NCBI RefSeq assembly: GCF_007830515.1
Contig: NZ_VLKT01000062.1
Location: 1-36,718 of the forward strand
Origin: Mesorhizobium tianshanense
GTDB lineage: Bacteria; Pseudomonadota; Alphaproteobacteria; Rhizobiales; Rhizobiaceae
Direction of reading: 5' to 3'
DNA: 36,718 bases
Positions 7,576 to 15,915 of the stretch are shown piece after piece. Both the position numbers and the translations under genes were made by a program. Each line of letters opens with the position of its first letter. The first letter of the stretch is position 1. The notes beneath the pieces were generated by a model that saw only the letters and a program-made list of their open reading frames with translations, was not told where the DNA came from and did no database searches.

Positions 7576-8130
7576 CTACTTCTTCAGCGCCAGACCGACG
7601 GCAATGAAGGCCCAACCCTGGAAGATCAGGTCGATGGCGAGGAACAGCCCCAGCACCCACAGGCTGTTGACTGGCCAGCCCATGGCGATGACCAGGCCCG
7701 CCAGCGCGCTGATGACGCCCGCCGCGACGATCCAGCCCCAGCCCTTTTGCGGCCTGTGCTGGGAACCGACCCATGCCCTGAGTACGCCGGATGCGACGAG
7801 GGCGACCGCCAGCAGCAGGGTCAGCACCGCCGAGGCCAGCAGCGGATTGTAGAAGGCGAAGAACCCGGCGACGGCATAGAGAAGCCCGCTGAGCAGCCAG
7901 TAGAAGAAGCGGCTCCATGTCTTCACACCGAAGGCATGCAGGATCTCGACGACGCCGGCCACCAACATCAGCCAGCCGACGACATAGACCGAGGCGACCG
8001 TTGCGATAAACAGATTGCCGAAGGCGATACCGCCGAGGATCAGCAGCAGCACGCCGAGCCCGACGAACCATCCCCATTTCGCCTGCGTCTGACCAATCGC
8101 GTCTTTCAAGGCATCGCCGCGCAGGGACAT
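7576..8130 (-). CDS. HdeD-family membrane protein
   Basis: A 184-residue integral membrane protein with about six hydrophobic helices arranged as three pairs, beginning WGWFVGLGVLLLILGGIAF. It matches the HdeD/DUF308 family, whose Escherichia coli founder helps acid resistance at high cell density; the role in rhizobia is not established. The ATG at 8130 is chosen because GGAG lies about seven bases upstream, and the extra upstream residues of the longer frame are basic and low-quality. It is convergent with ribF, two bases apart, and divergent from the MipA-like gene. The C-terminus ends in a short lysine tail (ALKK). Confidence 0.87.
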   Translation of the reverse strand: MSLRGDALKDAIGQTQAKWGWFVGLGVLLLILGGIAFGNLFIATVASVYVVGWLMLVAGVVEILHAFGVKTWSRFFYWLLSGLLYAVAGFFAFYNPLLASAVLTLLLAVALVASGVLRAWVGSQHRPQKGWGWIVAAGVISALAGLVIAMGWPVNSLWVLGLFLAIDLIFQGWAFIAVGLALKK

Positions 8131-8321
8131 TGTCGATCTCCATCGTCGCGATACGGAGGTTAGCGCCGAAGGCCTCGCTCGTCCAGCGAGCAGCTTGCGC
8201 CGGAGGCGCACCAAAAAAGCGAACGGGCCGTTTCGAGTTTAAATCAAATTTTACCGAACGGGCGCCATGGCTCTTGGCAGGCCGGTTGTTCCTGCCCGGT
8301 GTTCGTGTGTACGGAGTGACA

Positions 8322-9134
8322 ATGCGTTCTGTCAGGGTGCTTCCGGTGGTCTTGGCCGCCTTCATGCTGGGTGCGCCCGGTGCCGCGGAAGCCGGCGAGG
8401 GCGCCTTGGGCTGGCTGTCCGGCGACTGGTATCTGACGGTTGGCGCCACCGGCATGGTCGCGCCGGATTTCGAGGGCAGCAAAAACTACCTGCTCAGCGC
8501 CTCGCCGATCATCTCGCTCGGCAAGGCCGGTCCCGCGGCCCGCTTCACCTCGCGCAACGACAACATCTCGCTGGCGCTGATCGACGACGGCGGCCTCCGC
8601 GCCGGCCTGACCGGAAAATTTCTGTTTTCGCGCGATGGCGGAGACGCCGACGAGCTGAAAGGTCTCGACCCGGTGCGCTGGGGCGGCGAGGCCGGCGGCT
8701 TCTTCGAATTCTATCCTTTGGACTGGCTGCGCGCCCGCGCCGAATTGCGGCACGGCATTCGCGCCCATAACGGCTTTGTCGCCGATATCGCCGCCGACGC
8801 CTTCTACGATGTGACGCCGGACGTCAGGATTTCGGGCGGGCCGCGCGTTTCGTTCGCCTCATCGGACTATTTCGACGCCTATTACGGCGTCAATGCCGGG
8901 GAAGCCGTGGCGTCTGGCCTCAACGAATACCATCCGGGCGGTGGGGTGAAGTCGGCAGGCCTCGGCGGTGCGGTGACCTGGAAGGTGACCGAGCCGATGA
9001 CGGCCAGCCTGTTCGGCGAATATTCGCGCCTGATGGGCCCGGCCGCCGATTCCAGCCTGGTCAAGGAGCGCGGCGACCGCAACCAGTTCACGATCGGCGT
9101 CTCGACGACCTATCGGTTTGATTTCTCGATGTGA
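8322..9134 (+). CDS. MipA/OmpV-family outer-membrane protein
   Basis: A 270-residue exported beta-barrel protein. The signal peptide is MRSVRVLPVVLAAFMLGAPG with probable cleavage after AAEA near residue 24. The mature part has alternating beta-strand character, the family-typical opening GDWYLTVGATGMVAPDFEGS, and a C-terminal strand ending YRFDFSM. MipA/OmpV proteins include MltA-interacting scaffolds and porin-like proteins; which applies here cannot be told. The ATG at 8322 gives a clean signal peptide, while the longer frame from 8130 overlaps the divergent HdeD gene and is unlikely. Small hairpins at 8174-8190 and 8195-8209 lie in its leader. Confidence 0.87.
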   Translation: MRSVRVLPVVLAAFMLGAPGAAEAGEGALGWLSGDWYLTVGATGMVAPDFEGSKNYLLSASPIISLGKAGPAARFTSRNDNISLALIDDGGLRAGLTGKFLFSRDGGDADELKGLDPVRWGGEAGGFFEFYPLDWLRARAELRHGIRAHNGFVADIAADAFYDVTPDVRISGGPRVSFASSDYFDAYYGVNAGEAVASGLNEYHPGGGVKSAGLGGAVTWKVTEPMTASLFGEYSRLMGPAADSSLVKERGDRNQFTIGVSTTYRFDFSM

Positions 9135-9428
9135 GCGCTTGTCCCGGCAATCGCGTATTGGCCGGATGCGCGGTGACGGCACAGCTGTAAGAAAGGCACC
9201 GAGAGTTCGGGCTTTTCAATATCGGCTGTCTCGTTTAAAAGCCCAGACATGACGAGCTTTTCGCGCCTTCTCGCGATTGCGATACGAATTACAAGCCCGG
9301 TGTTCCGGTTGGCCTGAGCGCCGCCGGAGCCGCCGGGAATCTTGCGCGTGGCCTCTCGCGCTTTTTCCAGATCATGATAGTTCAACACCCGGGCTCCTTC
9401 GCCGCCGGGCAATGCATATGGCAAACCA
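9135..9428. other. Leader region upstream of ileS, no clear gene
   Basis: Almost 300 bases precede ileS. A leftward open frame (9110-9454) crosses it, but its product has no recognisable domain and runs into both neighbours, so I do not call it. Immediately before ileS, ATG GCA AAC CAA TGA (9418-9432) is a four-codon mini-ORF whose stop overlaps the ileS ATG. No T-box-like leader is recognisable, as expected for alphaproteobacteria. Confidence 0.45.
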
Positions 9429-12400
9429 ATGACCGATACCCCAATGACCGACACCGTTGAAACGATCGACTATTCCAAAACGCTTTATCTGCCGCAGACG
9501 GATTTCCCGATGCGCGCCGGCCTGCCCGAGAAGGAGCCGCTGCTGGTCAAGCGCTGGCAGGACATGGACCTCTACGCCAAGCTGCGCGAAAACGCCGCCG
9601 GCCGCGAAAAATACGTGCTGCATGACGGCCCGCCCTACGCCAACGGCAACATCCATATCGGCCATGCGCTGAACAAGATCCTCAAGGACGTCATCACCCG
9701 CTCGTTCCAGATGCGCGGCTACGACTCGAACTACGTGCCCGGCTGGGACTGCCATGGCCTGCCGATCGAATGGAAGATCGAGGAGCAGTACCGCGCCAAG
9801 GGCAAGAACAAGGACGAAGTGCCGGTCAACGAGTTCCGCAAGGAATGCCGCGAGTTCGCCGCGCACTGGATCAAGGTACAGGGCGGAGAATTCCAGCGGC
9901 TCGGTGTCGTCGGCGATTTCGACAACCCCTATACGACGATGGCGTTCCATGCCGAGGCGCGCATCGCCGGCGAACTGTTGAAATTCGCCATGTCGAACCA
10001 GCTCTATCGCGGCTCCAAGCCGGTGATGTGGAGCGTGGTCGAGCGCACCGCGCTGGCCGAGGCCGAGGTCGAGTACCAGGATTATGAGAGCGACACCATC
10101 TGGGTGAAGTTCCCGGTCGTCAGTCTTGCCTGGCAAGTCACCAATGTCGTGGATGGGCAACTCGCAAAGCTAAATCCAAAGCTTACGGAGACGTCACTGG
10201 ACTTGCTGGAGGCCCATGTCGTCATCTGGACGACCACGCCGTGGACCATCCCCGGCAACCGCGCCGTCAACTTTTCGCCGCGCATCAATTACGGCCTCTA
10301 CGAGGTCACGGCGGCCGAAAACGCATTCGGCCCGCAGCCCGGTGAAAAGGTGATCTTTGCCGAGGCGCTGGCGGAAGAGTCTGCTGTCAAAGCCAAGGTC
10401 ACCTTGAATCGTCTTCGCAGCGTCAGCGCCGAAGAGCTTGGAAACTTTACGCTTTCTCATCCCTTCAAAGGCTTGAATGGCGGCTACGAGTTTGATGTGC
10501 CGATGCTGGCCGGCGACCACGTCACCGACGAGGCCGGCACCGGCTTCGTTCACACCGCGCCGGGCCATGGCCGCGACGACTTCGACGCCTGGATGGATGC
10601 CGCGCCCGAACTGCGTCAGCGCGGCATCGATACCGCTATTCCCTTCACCGTCGACGATGCCGGCTTCTTCACCAAGGATGCGCCGGGCTTTGGCTCGGAC
10701 CGCGACGGCGGTGCTGCGCGCGTCATCGACGACAACGGCAAGAAGGGCAACGCCAACCAGGCGGTCATCGACGAGCTGATCAAGCGCGACGCGCTGTTCG
10801 CCCGCGGCCGGCTGAAGCATTCCTATCCGCATTCGTGGCGGTCGAAGAAGCCGATCATCTTCCGCAACACGCCGCAATGGTTCGTCTATATGGACAAGGA
10901 ACTGGGCGACGGCACGACGCTGCGCAGCCGTGCCTTGAAAGCGATCGACGACACCCGTTTCGTGCCTGCCGCCGGTCAGAACCGCATCCGCGCCATGATC
11001 GAGGAGCGCCCCGATTGGGTGCTGTCGCGCCAGCGCGCCTGGGGCGTGCCGATCGCCGTCTTCGCCGATGCCGACGGCAATGTTCTGCGCGACGAGGCGG
11101 TCAACCAGCGCATCATGGACGCCTTCGAGAAAGAAGGCGCCGACGCCTGGTTCGCGGCCGGCGCCAAGGAGCGTTTCCTTGGCAATCACGATGCCTCGAA
11201 ATGGCAGCAGGTGATGGACATCCTCGACGTCTGGTTCGATTCGGGCTCGTCGCATGTCTTCACGCTGGAGGACCGTCCGGACCTGAAGTGGCCGGCCGAC
11301 CTTTATCTCGAAGGCTCCGACCAGCATCGCGGCTGGTTCCACTCCTCGCTGCTCGAAAGCTGCGGCACCAGGGGCAGGGCGCCTTACGAGACCGTCGTCA
11401 CCCATGGGTTCACCATGGACGAGGAGGGGCGGAAAATGTCGAAGTCGCTCGGCAACACCGTGGTGCCGCAGGACGTCATCAAGCAGTCGGGCGCCGATAT
11501 CCTGCGGCTATGGGTGGTGACGACCGATTACTGGGAAGACCAGCGGCTCGGCAAGAACGTGCTGCAGACCAACATCGACGCCTACCGCAAGCTGCGCAAC
11601 ACCATCCGCTGGATGCTGGGCACGCTCGCCCATGACGATGGCGAGGACGTGCCGCTGGAAAAGATGCCGGAGCTGGAGCGGTTGATGCTGCACCGGCTGG
11701 CCGAGCTCGACGAGGTGGTGCGCCAGGGCTATGACGCCTTCGAGTTCAAGCGCATCACACGCACGCTGATCGACTTCATGGTTGTCGAACTGTCGGCCTT
11801 CTATTTCGACGTTCGCAAGGACGCGCTCTACTGCGACGCGCCGTCGAGCGTGAAGCGAAAGGCTCCCGTGCAGGTGGTGCGCCATCTGTTCGACTGCCTG
11901 GTGAAATGGCTGGCGCCGATGCTGCCCTTCACCATGGAGGAAGCCTGGCTCGACCGTCACCCCGACGCAGTCTCGGTGCATCTCGACCAGTTTCCGCACA
12001 TCCCGGCCGACTGGAAGAACGAGGCGCTGGCGGAAAAATGGCGCAAGGTGAGGCAGGTCCGCCGTGTCGTCACCGGCGCACTGGAGATCGCGCGCGCCCA
12101 GAAGGTCATCGGCTCGTCGCTGGAAGCGGTGCCGGTCGTCACGCTCGACGATGCGGCGCTCGAAGCGGCGATATCAGATGTCGACATGGCCGAGATGGCG
12201 ATCACCAGCGATCTGGTCGTTGCGCATGGCAGCGTGCCTTCCGGCGCCTTCACGCTGGACGACGTCAAGGGCGTTGCCGTGGTGGTCGAGAAGGCCGAGG
12301 ACCGGGGCCTGGTCAAATGCGCGCGGTCATGGCGCTACACGTCCGATGTCGGGCAGGACAAGGAGTTTCCCGACGTTTCGGCGCGGGACGCCGCGGTCCT

Positions 12401-12431
12401 GCATGAGTTGAAGGCGCTTGGCCGTATATAA
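9429..12431 (+). CDS. ileS: Isoleucine--tRNA ligase
   Basis: A 1000-residue class I aminoacyl-tRNA synthetase that charges tRNA-Ile with isoleucine and edits misactivated valine. The ATP-binding HIGH motif is at 76-79 within YANGNIHIGHA, and the KMSKS loop is at 669-673. Between them lies the CP1 editing domain, with the typical WTTTPWTIPGNRA and GTGFVHTAPGHGRDDF segments. The anticodon-binding helical domain follows. The C-terminal region corresponding to the bacterial zinc ribbon reads KCARSWRYTSDVG and keeps only one cysteine. The start region is duplicated (ATGACCGATACC at 9429, ATGACCGACACC at 9444), so Met6 is a possible alternative start. Neither has a strong Shine-Dalgarno sequence. 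The gene is essential and intact. Confidence 0.97.
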   Translation: MTDTPMTDTVETIDYSKTLYLPQTDFPMRAGLPEKEPLLVKRWQDMDLYAKLRENAAGREKYVLHDGPPYANGNIHIGHALNKILKDVITRSFQMRGYDSNYVPGWDCHGLPIEWKIEEQYRAKGKNKDEVPVNEFRKECREFAAHWIKVQGGEFQRLGVVGDFDNPYTTMAFHAEARIAGELLKFAMSNQLYRGSKPVMWSVVERTALAEAEVEYQDYESDTIWVKFPVVSLAWQVTNVVDGQLAKLNPKLTETSLDLLEAHVVIWTTTPWTIPGNRAVNFSPRINYGLYEVTAAENAFGPQPGEKVIFAEALAEESAVKAKVTLNRLRSVSAEELGNFTLSHPFKGLNGGYEFDVPMLAGDHVTDEAGTGFVHTAPGHGRDDFDAWMDAAPELRQRGIDTAIPFTVDDAGFFTKDAPGFGSDRDGGAARVIDDNGKKGNANQAVIDELIKRDALFARGRLKHSYPHSWRSKKPIIFRNTPQWFVYMDKELGDGTTLRSRALKAIDDTRFVPAAGQNRIRAMIEERPDWVLSRQRAWGVPIAVFADADGNVLRDEAVNQRIMDAFEKEGADAWFAAGAKERFLGNHDASKWQQVMDILDVWFDSGSSHVFTLEDRPDLKWPADLYLEGSDQHRGWFHSSLLESCGTRGRAPYETVVTHGFTMDEEGRKMSKSLGNTVVPQDVIKQSGADILRLWVVTTDYWEDQRLGKNVLQTNIDAYRKLRNTIRWMLGTLAHDDGEDVPLEKMPELERLMLHRLAELDEVVRQGYDAFEFKRITRTLIDFMVVELSAFYFDVRKDALYCDAPSSVKRKAPVQVVRHLFDCLVKWLAPMLPFTMEEAWLDRHPDAVSVHLDQFPHIPADWKNEALAEKWRKVRQVRRVVTGALEIARAQKVIGSSLEAVPVVTLDDAALEAAISDVDMAEMAITSDLVVAHGSVPSGAFTLDDVKGVAVVVEKAEDRGLVKCARSWRYTSDVGQDKEFPDVSARDAAVLHELKALGRI

Positions 12432-12470
12432 GGCGGTGCACAAATGCCACGGCGGGCGGCTGATCGGCCT

Positions 12471-12494
12471 CCGCTCGTTGCCCTTAACGAGTGG
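12471..12494 (+). terminator. Hairpin after ileS
   Basis: CCGCTCGTT (12471-12479) pairs with AACGAGTGG (12486-12494) around a six-base GCCCTT loop, with one G-T pair. It lies 40 bases after the ileS stop and before the lipoprotein gene. There is no U-tract. Confidence 0.4.
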
Positions 12495-12623
12495 TTGAGG
12501 TAAACACGCGAAACTCCGGACGACAAATTGTCGCCGGATTTCCGTCGGAAGAGCATAGACGATAGGGGACCGGACCTTTGGCCGGTGGCGATCGAGAGGC
12601 TGTCTAGAGTGGGACTTTTTGGC

Positions 12624-13304
12624 ATGACCGATAGAACTTGCGCGCGCGTTGCGCTGCTGGCGCCGCTTGTCGTATCCGGCCTGGCCCTGTCCGGCTGCAT
12701 GGGCTCGCCCACCTACGGAACCGACAAGCCCGCCGCCGCCCAGCTTGCCGGCGATCTGACCAGCGCTTTTTCGGTTGTGCCGAAGAACAAGGAAAGGATC
12801 GACTACAAGCCGCGTCCCGAGCTGGTGAAGCCGGCGCCGGGGCAGAAGGGCGTGCTGCCGCCGCCGCAGGACAGCATCGCGACGGCAAGCGCCGATTGGC
12901 CGGAATCGCCCGAGCAACGCCGCGCTCGCCTGCGCGCCGACGCCACGCTCCACCAGGACGATCCGTCCTACCAGGCGCAGATCGTCGATGACGTCCAGAC
13001 GGATCCGGTGGCGATCAAGGCTGCGTTGGCGGAGTCGGGTTCCAGTCATCCGCCGGCCTGGTCTCCGGCGGATTCGGACAAGGGTCGCGCCGCCGAGGTC
13101 AAGCGCCGCCTCGCCGAAGCCAAGCAGGGCGACCCGAACACCCGCAAATATCTGAGCGAGCCGCCGGTGCAATACCGCGCCGCCGCCGCCACCGCGCCGG
13201 TGGACGACCTCGGCGAGGACGAGTACAAGAAAGAACGCCGCCTCAAGAAGGAAGCGGCCGCCAAGAACAAGAGCGGCGGCATGTTCGACTGGCTGCCCTG
13301 GTAA
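12624..13304 (+). CDS. Putative lipoprotein of unknown function
   Basis: A 226-residue protein with a lipoprotein signal peptide: a positively charged start, a hydrophobic stretch, and the lipobox LSGC with the modified cysteine at 25. The mature part is rich in Pro, Ala, Lys and Glu, largely low complexity, with an R/K/E-rich tail (YKKERRLKKEAAAK) before FDWLPW. It has no catalytic motif that I recognise. I associate such a lipoprotein with this position after ileS in rhizobia, but its role is unknown to me; membrane anchoring in the periplasm is the safe inference. The ATG at 12624 gives the signal peptide directly. A GTG five codons upstream (12609) is an alternative. Confidence 0.8.
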   Translation: MTDRTCARVALLAPLVVSGLALSGCMGSPTYGTDKPAAAQLAGDLTSAFSVVPKNKERIDYKPRPELVKPAPGQKGVLPPPQDSIATASADWPESPEQRRARLRADATLHQDDPSYQAQIVDDVQTDPVAIKAALAESGSSHPPAWSPADSDKGRAAEVKRRLAEAKQGDPNTRKYLSEPPVQYRAAAATAPVDDLGEDEYKKERRLKKEAAAKNKSGGMFDWLPW

Positions 13305-13320
13305 GCTGCCGACGCCGACG

Positions 13321-13755
13321 CTACGGTTCGCGTCGTTCCCTGAAAAAATCCTTCAGAAGCAGCGCCGCGTCGCTCTCGGCCATGCCTGGATAGATGTCTG
13401 GCACATGGTGGCAGGTCGGTGAGGCGAAAAAGCGCACGCCGTTGACCACGGCACCGCCCTTCTCGTCGGCGGCGCCGAAATAGAGCCGGCGCAACCTGGC
13501 GAAGGAGATGGCGCCGGCGCACATGGCGCAGGGCTCCAGCGTCACATAGAGATCGTGGCCGGTGAGCCGCTCGCTCGACAGCCTGCGGCAGGCCTCGCGG
13601 ATCGCCAGCATCTCGGCATGGGCGGTGGGGTCGGCAAGCTCGCGGGTGCGGTTGCCGGCGCTGGCAACGACCGTATCGCCGCTGGCGATGACCGCGCCGA
13701 CCGGCACTTCGCCACGCAACGCGGCAGCTTCGGCCTCTTTCAGCGCCAGCGCCAT
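13321..13755 (-). CDS. tadA: tRNA-specific adenosine-34 deaminase
   Basis: A 144-residue zinc-dependent deaminase converting adenosine to inosine at the wobble position of tRNA-Arg(ACG). The zinc site is visible as TAHAEM (His46, catalytic Glu48) and LEPCAMCAGA (Cys76, Cys79). The opening EAEAAALRGEVPVGAVI and the ARLRRLYFGAADEKGG segment are typical of TadA. The ATG at 13755 is the first good methionine. A TTG eight codons further upstream, preceded by GGAA, could be the true start and would add KRPDF-type residues found in orthologues. The gene is convergent with the lipoprotein gene and divergent from the pseudouridine synthase. Confidence 0.95.
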   Translation of the reverse strand: MALALKEAEAAALRGEVPVGAVIASGDTVVASAGNRTRELADPTAHAEMLAIREACRRLSSERLTGHDLYVTLEPCAMCAGAISFARLRRLYFGAADEKGGAVVNGVRFFASPTCHHVPDIYPGMAESDAALLLKDFFRERREP

Positions 13756-13826
13756 GAAATCCGGCCGCTTCAAGCGGTTTCCATTCCTATTATCTCCTCG
13801 CCACTCAGGCGTGATCCTGTTATCTA

Positions 13827-13872
13827 GCGCATGACCCCGAAACCGGAATCGGTTTCGGAAAGGATCATGCGC
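13827..13872. repeat. Rhizobial palindromic repeat (GCGCATGA...TCATGCGC)
   Basis: A 46-bp imperfect palindrome: GCGCATGA at the left pairs with TCATGCGC at the right, and inside CCGAAACCG pairs with CGGTTTCGG. Sequences of this design (GCATGATCC...GGATCATGC around a CGAAA/TTTCG core) are very common between genes in Mesorhizobium and other rhizobia, as I remember them. Here it lies in the tadA/pseudouridine synthase divergent gap. Confidence 0.75.
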
Positions 13873-13886
13873 CAAAATCAATGTGC

Positions 13887-13928
13887 TACAGCGTCCTTTG
13901 CGCGTCCGATAGGACGCGCGGCGCTGTA
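13887..13928. repeat. Second palindromic repeat (TACAGCG...CGCTGTA)
   Basis: TACAGCG at 13887-13893 pairs with CGCTGTA at 13922-13928, and inside GCGCGTCC pairs with GGACGCGC around a GATA loop. It is adjacent to the first palindrome. Such TACAGCGTCC-type stem-loops are another intergenic element I associate with rhizobia. On the RNA it would form a strong hairpin in the 5' leader of the pseudouridine synthase gene. Confidence 0.65.
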
Positions 13929-13953
13929 TCGGTGCAAAATGAGCAAAGGCCAC

Positions 13954-15915
13954 ATGGACGACAAAGACAAGAAATTCCCGCGCCAAAAGGGTTCGGGCAG
14001 AAACGGCCCGAAACCGTCGGGCCCGCGTGGTCGTGATACCGCTGCCGGCAAGGGCGGGAAGCCGTCCTTCGGCGCGAAAAAACCATACGCGCCGCGCGGC
14101 GATCGACCGATGGCGACCGAAGGCGAGCGGCCGAAGCGTGACTTCAAGGGTGGCGACAGGCCGTTCAGCAAGGGTCCGCGCCCTGAAGCCAAGCCCTATG
14201 AGAAGCGCGAGGGTCCGCGCAAGCCATACGCGCCGCGCGGCGACCGGCCGATGGCCGCCGAAGGCGAGCGGCCGAAGCGCGACTTCAAGAGCGGCGACCG
14301 GCCATTCAGCAAGGGGTCGCGCCCCGAAGGCAAGCCCTCCGAAGGCAAGCCCTATGAAAAGCGCGAGGCGCCACGCAAACCTTATGCGCCGCGCGGCGAC
14401 CGGCCGGCCTCGGCGGAGGGCGGCGAACGGCGTTTCGATCGCCCCAAGCGCGACTTCGGCGATCGGCCCAAGCGCGATTTTGGTGACAGGCCTCAAGGGG
14501 CATCGGGCGGCGGCTTCAAACCGCGGTCGCGTCCCGCGGAAGTGACGGAAGAGGCAGGCGAGCGCATCGCCAAGCGGCTGGCCCGCGCCGGCCTTGCCTC
14601 GCGCCGCGATGCCGAGGAGCTGATCGCGGCCGGCCGCGTCAAGGTCAATGGGAGGGTGCTGTCCTCGCCCGCCTTCAATGTGATGCCCGGCGACATCATC
14701 CATCTCGACGGCATGGAGATTCCGCCGATCGAGCGGACCCGGCTGTTCCTGTTCCACAAGCCGGCCGGCGTGGTCACTACCAACCGTGATCCCGAGGGCC
14801 GCAAGACCGTCTTCGACGTGCTGCCGGCCGATCTGCCGCGGCTGATGACCATCGGCCGGCTCGACATCAACACTGAGGGCCTGCTGCTGCTCACCAATGA
14901 TGGCGGGCTGTCGCGCGTGCTCGAGCTGCCGTCCACCGGCTGGCTCAGGCGCTACCGCGTGCGCGTTCACGGCAAGGTCGAGGAAAGTGCGCTTGCCGGC
15001 TTGCGCGAAGGCATCGCCGTCGACGGCGTCTTCTACGGCGCCATCGAGGCGACGCTCGACCGCGAACAGGGCACCAATGCCTGGCTGACGCTCGGCTTGC
15101 GCGAGGGCAAGAACCGCGAAGTCAGGAACATACTGGGCTCGCTTGGCCTCGACGTGACACGGCTGATCCGTATTTCCTACGGGCCGTTCCAGCTCGACGA
15201 GCTGCCCGAAGGCCATGTGCTGGAGATCAAGGGCCGCGTGCTGCGCGACCAGCTCGGCGAACGCCTGGTCGAGGAGTCCGGCGCCAATTTCGATGCCGAG
15301 ATCACCAAGCCGTTTTCCAACAGGCCCGTGCGGCGTGAGCGGGAAGCGGAGCCGGAGCGGCCGAAATTCACCCGCGACGGCGAACGCCGTCCGATCGGCG
15401 AAGGCGGATTGATCAAGAACCGCAAACGCCGCGAAGGCAGCCGCGACGAGGCGCTGGGCAAGCTGTCGACAAGTCCCGGCAGAAGCTCCAGGCCGGAAAA
15501 GAGTTTTGGCGAGCGCGGCCCCAAATCTGAACGTAGCGGGCCCGGTGGATTTGGTGGCAAACCGGGCGGTGGGAAAAAGTCCGAACGCGAGCAGCGGCCG
15601 ATCGAGCCGCCGGGCCAGCGCAAGGCCAATGTCTGGATGGCGCCGGGTGCGCGGCCGATCGGCAAGGGCAGGGCGGATGCCGACGCCGCCAAGGCGGCCG
15701 AAACCAAGGCACGCAAGGCCTCGTTCAGGCCGTCTTACGGCAAGCCCGCCGGTGGAAAACCCGCCAGCGGAAAACCCGGAGGCGCAAAGCCGTTCGGCAA
15801 GCCGCGTGGCGAACGCCCAAATTCCGGCAGCAGTGATGGCCGTGGCAAAGGCGGCGACCGGCCACGCAGTGGCCCTGGCGGATCAAGGGGAAGCCATGCG
15901 GATCGTCGGCGGTGA
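13954..15915 (+). CDS. RluB/RsuA-type RNA pseudouridine synthase with long disordered arms
   Basis: A 653-residue protein from the ATG at 13954 (preceded by AAAGG; an ATG at 13939 is an alternative). The enzyme core is central. An S4 RNA-binding domain at about 203-250 (AKRLARAGLASRRDAEELI) is followed by the RsuA/RluB-type catalytic domain, with IGRLDINTEGLLLLTNDG carrying the catalytic Asp near 304, and GLREGKNREVRNIL. Such enzymes make pseudouridine in 23S or 16S rRNA; from the architecture I favour the RluB group. Around it lie about 200 N-terminal and 210 C-terminal residues rich in Arg, Lys, Gly, Pro and Ser, with tandem repeats at the N-terminus. The core family is about 250 residues, so most of this protein is basic disordered arm, likely for rRNA contact. 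It overlaps rsmD by 20 bases. Confidence 0.9.
   Translation: MDDKDKKFPRQKGSGRNGPKPSGPRGRDTAAGKGGKPSFGAKKPYAPRGDRPMATEGERPKRDFKGGDRPFSKGPRPEAKPYEKREGPRKPYAPRGDRPMAAEGERPKRDFKSGDRPFSKGSRPEGKPSEGKPYEKREAPRKPYAPRGDRPASAEGGERRFDRPKRDFGDRPKRDFGDRPQGASGGGFKPRSRPAEVTEEAGERIAKRLARAGLASRRDAEELIAAGRVKVNGRVLSSPAFNVMPGDIIHLDGMEIPPIERTRLFLFHKPAGVVTTNRDPEGRKTVFDVLPADLPRLMTIGRLDINTEGLLLLTNDGGLSRVLELPSTGWLRRYRVRVHGKVEESALAGLREGIAVDGVFYGAIEATLDREQGTNAWLTLGLREGKNREVRNILGSLGLDVTRLIRISYGPFQLDELPEGHVLEIKGRVLRDQLGERLVEESGANFDAEITKPFSNRPVRREREAEPERPKFTRDGERRPIGEGGLIKNRKRREGSRDEALGKLSTSPGRSSRPEKSFGERGPKSERSGPGGFGGKPGGGKKSEREQRPIEPPGQRKANVWMAPGARPIGKGRADADAAKAAETKARKASFRPSYGKPAGGKPASGKPGGAKPFGKPRGERPNSGSSDGRGKGGDRPRSGPGGSRGSHADRRR
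14089..14505 (+). repeat. In-frame tandem repeats in the pseudouridine synthase N-terminus
   Basis: The unit KPYAPRGDRPM..EGERPKRDFK.GDRPFSKG starts at 14089, again at 14221 (132 bases later) and, shortened, at 14377 (156 bases later). Small DRPKRDFG units follow near 14440-14490. The repeat is recognisable at DNA level, so copy number may vary between strains. Confidence 0.8.

Noticed and set aside
8174..8209. Two small hairpins followed by AAAAAA
   Set aside because: Short stems, and the homopolymer is A on the coding strand, so this is not an intrinsic terminator for either divergent gene.
9135..9428. Possible T-box or other riboswitch upstream of ileS
   Set aside because: No T-box core sequence or specifier loop layout is visible, and T-boxes are not expected in alphaproteobacteria.
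9110..9454. Leftward 114-codon frame before ileS
   Set aside because: No domain, no ribosome site I trust, and it overlaps the ends of both flanking genes; treated as non-coding.
14089..14505. CRISPR-like direct repeats
   Set aside because: The repeats are in frame, of long unequal period, and code for a basic disordered arm; there are no spacers.
13321..15216. Leftward open frame of 631 codons
   Set aside because: Its C-terminal 144 codons are tadA; the rest is the antisense of the repetitive pseudouridine synthase gene and is Arg/Ala/Leu-rich shadow.
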